Assembly: GCA_949316235.1 (NCBI GenBank)
Contig: OX438744.1
Location: 39,351,278-39,415,277, forward strand
DNA length: 64,000 nt
Source of the DNA: Oegoconia quadripuncta
Taxonomy: Eukaryota; Arthropoda; Insecta; Lepidoptera; Autostichidae
Reading direction: 5' to 3'
Position numbers and translations under genes: made by a program. Of this stretch, positions 59,121 through 64,000 are shown in pieces (the stretch's first letter is position 1; each line of letters begins with the position of its first letter). The notes under the pieces were generated by a model. That model did no database searches. It saw nothing but the letters and a program-made list of their open reading frames with translations, and had not been told where the DNA came from.

Positions 59121-61701
59121 CTGAGGGTATTGAAAAAAACTTAGGTCAAAGGAACAGTAAAATATGTAACTGACATTTAATAACTGATATTACCTATCCT
59201 ATATTAAAATAAATGGTTATAGATTGATATTTGTCATGTTAGCTTTGTTGATCCAACTTTCAACTATAGGTAACCCTATTGATCCAACTTCCAATCAGAG
59301 GGAGTCTTTAGTTAAATTCTCAGAGGTCGCATTATTGGTTCAACTTTCAAGCACAGGTAGCCTTATTGTTCAAATGTCAATCACAGGTAGCTTTGTTGGT
59401 TCCAACTGTCAATAGCAGGTACCCTAGTTGGTTCAACTGTCAATCACAGGTAGCCTTAACTGTCAAGCAGATGTAGCCTTATTAGTTCAACTATTAATAG
59501 CTGGTAGCCTAGTTATTTCAAATTGATTGTGTCTTTTTAACCGACTTCAAAAAGGAGGAGGTTCTTAATTCGGCCGTTTGTATCAGTATTATGTTTTGTA
59601 AAATGTATGTTCTCCTTTTGTACAATAAAGTGTATTTGTATTGTATTGTATTGTATGTTTTTTTTTAATGGGATGTCTTTATTTTAATGGGGGCCTGGGA
59701 TGCGGCGATTGATTCGCGTGATTTTTTTTTTGTAAATGAAAGGAGATACCGTCGGGGTGGCCCCATTGAAATTTCAGTACAATCGGTTCAGTAGTTTTTT
59801 TTCTAATTAAGGTAAATAGCAGAATCACAATACGTGTTTTCGTAATATAAAAACTTGTTTTTAAAAGAGTAACCCTTCGAGTTTGTTGCTTGTTCTTCTC
59901 AGGGGAAAATTGCCTTCTGAACAAAGAGTAGCTTAAAAAATGTGAAATCCGACCATTTAAAGTGTACTCACAAAACAAAGCATTCTTGACTTTCACAATA
60001 GGTAGGTAGTTTCGTAGGATAACTGTCAACACATGTCGCCTTGTTAGTTCTATTTCCAAGCAACTTTGACGACCTGTTTGGTGTAGTGGTTGAAATTCTG
60101 CTACTATACCAAATGGTCGCGGGTTCGAATCCCGCTAGGGGCATGTTTGTCTGAATACAGACATATGTTCCCGAGTTATGGATGTTTTTCATTTATACAT
60201 GTATTTATTTAAAAAAATAAAATATGTATTTGTGTAGTTTATCAACCATCTGGTATCCATAACACAAGCCTAGATGCTTACTGCGGACCTAGATGGCGCT
60301 GTGTGTTTGTGCAAATATAACTTTATAAGGAATAGGCATCTTCTGGGAAAGCTCGTTCCATCGTAGACCTTATCTCGACATTAGTCCAGATTAAGGTCGA
60401 GAGCGATCCCATCCTAATTAAAAAAAAAAGAAAAAAAAAAGGCAAAGGCAAGGCGTATACGTAAAATCATAGAAAACACATATGTACCTCTAAATACGAG
60501 CTCTGCCTTTGGTATAGTAACCTGGTATCCAATAGTACCAACTGACTCCATTCCCCGGAAGGACGTATCCATTTCTGCTACTACCTGTAAATATAACATC
60601 ATAGAAATTATTGAAAAAAGAGTACACATATTATGAATTGTACACAAACTCGAAATGGACAAAGTTAGTCTGATATAAAAGATTTTTATTTTATTTATTT
60701 GTATAAGTTATATGTAGAAATAACCGCCGCCGTGGCTCAATGTAAACAACATTGGGTTTACGATTCGGAGGTCGCGGGTTCGATCCCCAGCGGGGTACAT
60801 GTTTAAGTACTCGGTTTGGTTGGTGGTAGGGCATTTTAAATGTCCGCCTGGCTAGCTACCACCATCTTATCTAAATATGCCGCCAAGCAGCAATGTTAAT
60901 AGCATTATTGTGTTCCGGTTGTCAGAGATAAGATAGCCAGTCCCCCAAATGTGTTGGGGTTTCCGGGTCAGTACGCTTCCACCTTCGACCTCATCTTCAC
61001 TTAACATCAGGTGTGATTGAGGTCAAGTAAGAACCCGTCGTGCATAAAAAAAAAGAAAAAATAGAATTGAGACTGAGATGCGATTAATAAATCAATCTCA
61101 ATAGAAGTATTGAGGCTGTATCAACCGAGATACGTCATAAGCAGTTGACGCTATCTCAAGCTCCGTGCTTATTTATAAACCAATCTTGAGGTCTACTCAG
61201 CTGAGAACACTTCTCAAGTATTCGCCTCAACGGTGAATGAATGATAGTCTTGAGTTTCGTTTATTAATACGCGCACCTGTCAAGTGAGTACTGCTTGAGT
61301 ATGCACGTGCTTTACATGTCTCAAGTTAGGTTTATTAATCAACACGTTTACTTGAGAGCGGTCACAAGTTTGTTAATACGGGCCTAAGAGTGGTGAAATA
61401 ATAATAATAATAATAAAAATCTTTATTTGTCAAGAAAACAGTAAAAACTAAAATATAAAATGACCTTATAATTATGACAAAAAGGTCTGTAGCTCAGCAT
61501 ATGGTCGCTGGGAACCAGCGGCCGCTGATTTTCAGCCACAGCCTGCAGTTATGTACAGTCCACCACACAGACATGCCATCTGGTAGACCGTACATATATA
61601 ATATGAAATAAACCAAAAGCATACCTGTAACTGTTCACTGGCCTGCTTGAAATAGCACACGTGGAAACCAGCCGCCCCGAGTGTCGCCGACACCTCGGAG
61701 T
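58981..61701 (-). CDS. Tomm40: Tom40, mitochondrial outer-membrane import channel (three C-terminal exons)
   Basis: Tom40 is the beta-barrel pore of the TOM complex in the outer mitochondrial membrane (family knowledge). The join is 61701-61625, 60584-60488, 59120-58981 and ends in TAG. Translated blocks align with the C-terminal strands of the family: SATLGAAGFHVCYFKQASEQ, then the VVAEMDTSFRG and GYQVTIPKAELVFRG blocks, then MVDSNWNIGAVLEKKL followed by PLPFTFALSG and CGLIIG at the C-terminus. Junctions are GT/AG and phases match (G|GA makes Gly). The 5' three quarters of the gene must lie right of the window; I found no further exon at 61750-64000. It runs convergent to Ube2h. The last intron contains a degenerate minisatellite and a SINE. 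Confidence 0.94.
59236..59525. repeat. Degenerate minisatellite, unit about 30-33 bp, in the last Tom40 intron
   Basis: Roughly nine diverged units around GGTAGCCTTATTGTTCAACT followed by GTCAATCACA. Copies differ by substitutions and small indels. A stray further unit lies near 60005-60060. Confidence 0.75.
59580..59990 (+). mobile_element. LINE 3' tails in the last Tom40 intron
   Basis: 59606-59656 is TTGTACAATAAAGTGTATTT with (TTGTA)n. 59832-59990 is the UTR of another LINE (CCCTTCGAGTTTGTTGCTTG, TTCTTCTCAGGGGAAAATTG). Confidence 0.6.
60068..60316 (+). repeat. SINE family C, full length
   Basis: GACGACCTGTTTGGTGTAGT, GGTTCGAATCC, CCTAGATGGCGCTGTGTG; in the last Tom40 intron. Confidence 0.88.
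60488..60584 (-). CDS. Tomm40: Tom40 internal exon
   Basis: Acceptor ATTTACAG, donor GTACAT from 60487. 32 codons plus G encode VVAEMDTSFRG, MESVGTIGYQVTIPKAELVF and R, matching the penultimate beta strands of Tom40. Confidence 0.92.
60723..61055 (+). repeat. SINE family D, full length (best copy)
   Basis: ACCGCCGCCGTGGCTCAATG head, GGTTCGATCCCCAGCGGGGT, then the full body to GTGCATAAAAAAAAAG. Confidence 0.92.
61062..61384. mobile_element. M4-type MITE, larger copy
   Basis: Interior rich in CTCAAG/CTTGAG; the right end TTAATACGGGCC is followed by TAA. The left end is poorly defined. Confidence 0.55.
61386..61480 (-). mobile_element. LINE 3' tail with (ATA)n
   Basis: (AATA/ATA)n then AAAATCTTTATTTGTCAAG, a reversed AATAAAGATTTTTATT polyadenylation tail. 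Confidence 0.5.
61625..61701 (-). CDS. Tomm40: Tom40 internal exon
   Basis: Acceptor TTTGCAG before 61701, donor GTATGC from 61624. AC plus 25 codons encode SEVSATLGAAGFHVCYFKQA then SEQLQ. This matches the family strand ending KASDQLQV. Confidence 0.92.
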
Positions 61702-61751
61702 CTGCAAACAATTTATAAAACAATTTATAAAGCAAATAATTACATCTACAA

Positions 61752-62894
61752 ATTTTCTAAAATTGTATAAATATATGTGATGTGGTTGTGCTATTATAAA
61801 TAAATAAATAAATAAATAAATGGGTTTTTGACGAATTTTGGTAAATTGATTTTGTTTTACATTTAACTGCTGGTTTTTTTGCGAAAACATCCAAAACCTA
61901 AATTTTGGAAAAACTAACAATTATTTATTTATTTATTTAGGTACACTAACAGCTTATACACTAAAACATTATTTTGGTAGTTCACATATTGGTCACATTA
62001 TAAGTGTATCAGCCTGTTATAAGTATACACAGCATTCATAGACAGTTACAGTATAAAATTCAAGATAAAGTTTAAATATTATATAGTTTAAAAAGTAATG
62101 AAATGCAATGAAAAAGGACAACAGCACAGATCCATACATCTTTGGGCCAGTTTGTTGTCACTTCAATTAATAAATATAGTCTTGAACTCTTAGTATCAGA
62201 CGTGCTAAAAACCTAACACATATATTTTTAAAGGACTTTAGAAAAGAACAAAAGAGGTTTGAAATATGGTTTGGGGAACTTTGAAATTATATACTGGCAA
62301 CATTAACCACATGCATTCTCACGCATGGAAACAAGATGCTAGGCCAAAGAAAAATTGTTTTTTCTTTTCAGAGTCGTCCGTCGCTCGCTCGCTGTTGCTT
62401 TTATCCCCATGGACGTAACAGTTTCATTGTTACGTCCATGGTTATCCCTACTTAAATTATAACCTCACAGTCAAAAATGTCACTTGTCTATTTTTTTTTT
62501 TTTTTGGAAAGAATTTAGTTTTTGTATAGTTTGTGAGCCAAAATGTTTTCTGAGAGCGATATTTTCAAATATTTCTTATAACTATACTAAGGTTCCAAAA
62601 ATTCTTTTGAATAGCTAAGTTGATAGTCTTTAGTACCGGCTTTTTTTAGGTGTACCTTTTATTAGGTGACAAAACACTGGCCCAAAAATGCGGATGTCTT
62701 TTAAAATTAATAATGTAATATGTTAATTATACCAGTTATGAGGGGTGGTTAATCGAGGTGTCTCTTAAGCTTGCTTTTTAAAATTGGTCTGGATTCAGCA
62801 AATATTTTCGCACTTAATATTCATGTGGTTATATGACATGCAAAACCTAGCTAAAGGATGATGTAATCCGAGGTTGGTTTTGTAACGAGGTATT
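61752..62894. other. Tom40 upstream intron, microsatellites and a small hairpin
   Basis: (AAAT)n at about 61797-61823 and (ATTT)n at about 61921-61939. A 14-bp perfect stem at 62407-62420/62428-62441. No further Tom40 exon recognised. Confidence 0.5.
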
Positions 62895-63437
62895 GTCAAA
62901 GTCAAAGTCAAAAAATATTTATTTCGTAGGATAAAGATTATCACTTGAAAACGTCACATTTTTTATCTTAATATTAAAATTATTGACATTATTGCTCATT
63001 CGCAAAGCAGATTCCCCAGAGAAGAACGAGCAAGAAACTCAAGGGTTGCTCTTTTAAATAAGTTTGGGTTACAATTATATTACATTGTATAATTAGGCTG
63101 AATATCGCCGAGCGGTCTATGTCCATGCTTGCTTATCATCCAGATAGTCAGAAATTTTATAATAGCCTTTGGTAAATAATGTCTGTTTTATGATGGTTTT
63201 GAATTTATTTAAAGGTAAATTTTGAATGTACACTGGAACCTTATTATAAAAGCGTATACATTGCCCCTTAAATGACTTAGTGACTTTGTGTAAACGGCTG
63301 GCATGAACAGCAAGTTTATTTTTATATCTGGTATTTACATTATGTATATCACTATTTTTCTTAAACGATTCTATATTTTTTCTTACACACATTAAGTTTT
63401 CGTAAATATATTGCGATGCTAATGTTAATATATTAAG
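62895..63437 (-). mobile_element. 5'-truncated LINE 3' end
   Basis: Minus frame (63392-63117) encodes [20 protein letters not shown] ... [17 protein letters not shown]; tail GTCAAAGTCAAAGTCAAA at the left. Same family as 31246-32060. Confidence 0.88.
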
Positions 63438-63654
63438 TATTTGAAAAAGGATAAACGGAACTGTTAGGCCAATTGAATCTAGTAAGTTACAACGTTACAA
63501 TGTTAGACGCTATATATATCTTCGAACCGGCTGAACTGATTTCCATCGAATCACACACGTCCAGACAAAATCTGGACACACACACACACCCAACGCCGTC
63601 GAATACATTACACCTGTCGTTTTTTGGAAAATGGAATAATAATAAATATCCATG

Positions 63655-63952
63655 GACATACACACAGCGCCATTTAGTTCCACATTAAGCAACTAGGCTT
63701 GTATTATGGATATGATAAATAAATAAATAAATATTTCGGACACTTACACCAATCATCTAGTCCCAAACTAAGCAAAGCTTGTACTATGGATACTGGATAA
63801 TGGATAAACATACATAAATATTTATATAAACATCCATGACTCAGGAATAAATGTTCATATTCATCACACAAACATTTACCCGTCGCGGGATTCGAACCCG
63901 CAACCGTTGGTTTCGCTGACAGGGTCACTATCCACTACACCAATCGGTCGTC
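63655..63952 (-). repeat. SINE C fragment followed by full SINE B
   Basis: 63655-63715 matches the SINE C tail. 63717-63952 is a complete SINE B with (AAAT)n tail, GGTTCGAATCCCGCGACGGG and the GACGACCGATTGGTGTAGTG head. Confidence 0.85.
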
Positions 63953-64000
63953 GTATGATGGTTGATGTAAATAAATACACAGGTATAAATGAAATACATC

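Noticed and set aside
60723..60800. tRNA gene
   Set aside because: A and B boxes are present but the cloverleaf does not close and the sequence is the head of a repeated SINE (family D). The same applies to families A, B and C.

Overview
This window looks like nuclear DNA from an insect, most likely a moth or butterfly. It is AT-rich and has widely spaced spliced exons with GT/AG introns. It is packed with tRNA-derived SINEs, 5'-truncated LINE 3' ends, Tc1-like and miniature inverted-repeat elements, and one LTR retrotransposon. No bacterial features are present. The order call is inference from the repeat types.

Three conserved protein-coding genes can be rebuilt exon by exon. (1) Crk, an SH2/SH3 adaptor, lies on the minus strand: exon 1 at 17575-17624, exon 2 at 7995-8117, exon 3 at 4765-5014. 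The rest of its first SH3 domain lies beyond the left edge. (2) Ube2h, a ubiquitin-conjugating E2, is complete on the plus strand: five coding exons at 23979-24031, 34147-34223, 37892-38059, 39660-39788 and 40917-41101. They join to a 203-residue protein with catalytic Cys87. (3) Tom40 (mitochondrial import pore) lies on the minus strand: three C-terminal exons at 61625-61701, 60488-60584 and 58981-59120. Its 5' part lies beyond the right edge.

Crk and Ube2h are divergent and Ube2h and Tom40 are convergent. Between the Crk and Ube2h start codons sits a complete, apparently very young Ty3/gypsy LTR retrotransposon, probably of the Mag lineage (18330-22917, minus). It has identical 139-bp LTRs, a perfect 5-bp target duplication, a tRNA-Ser-type primer binding site, a polypurine tract and one intact gag-pol reading frame. 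Without it the two start codons would be about 1.8 kb apart, so it landed in a presumptive shared upstream region.

The introns and intergenic DNA are mostly repeats. Four tRNA-headed SINE families (called A-D here) recur. There are many LINE 3' ends, a decayed Tc1 (DD34E) transposase in Ube2h intron 1, and a 31/62-bp minisatellite with higher-order structure in Crk intron 2. Several foldback or TIR elements are datable by nesting or empty sites: 10033-10848, 11821-11969, 13037-13166, 44202-44741. There are also 5S-rRNA-like fragments and a 46-bp perfect palindrome. The stretch of about 44.9-51.2 kb between the convergent genes is conspicuously poor in these repeats and has no recognisable coding exon. 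I see no CRISPR, operon or prokaryotic-type defence system. The most noteworthy items are the LTR insertion between two promoters and the set of small inverted-repeat elements.
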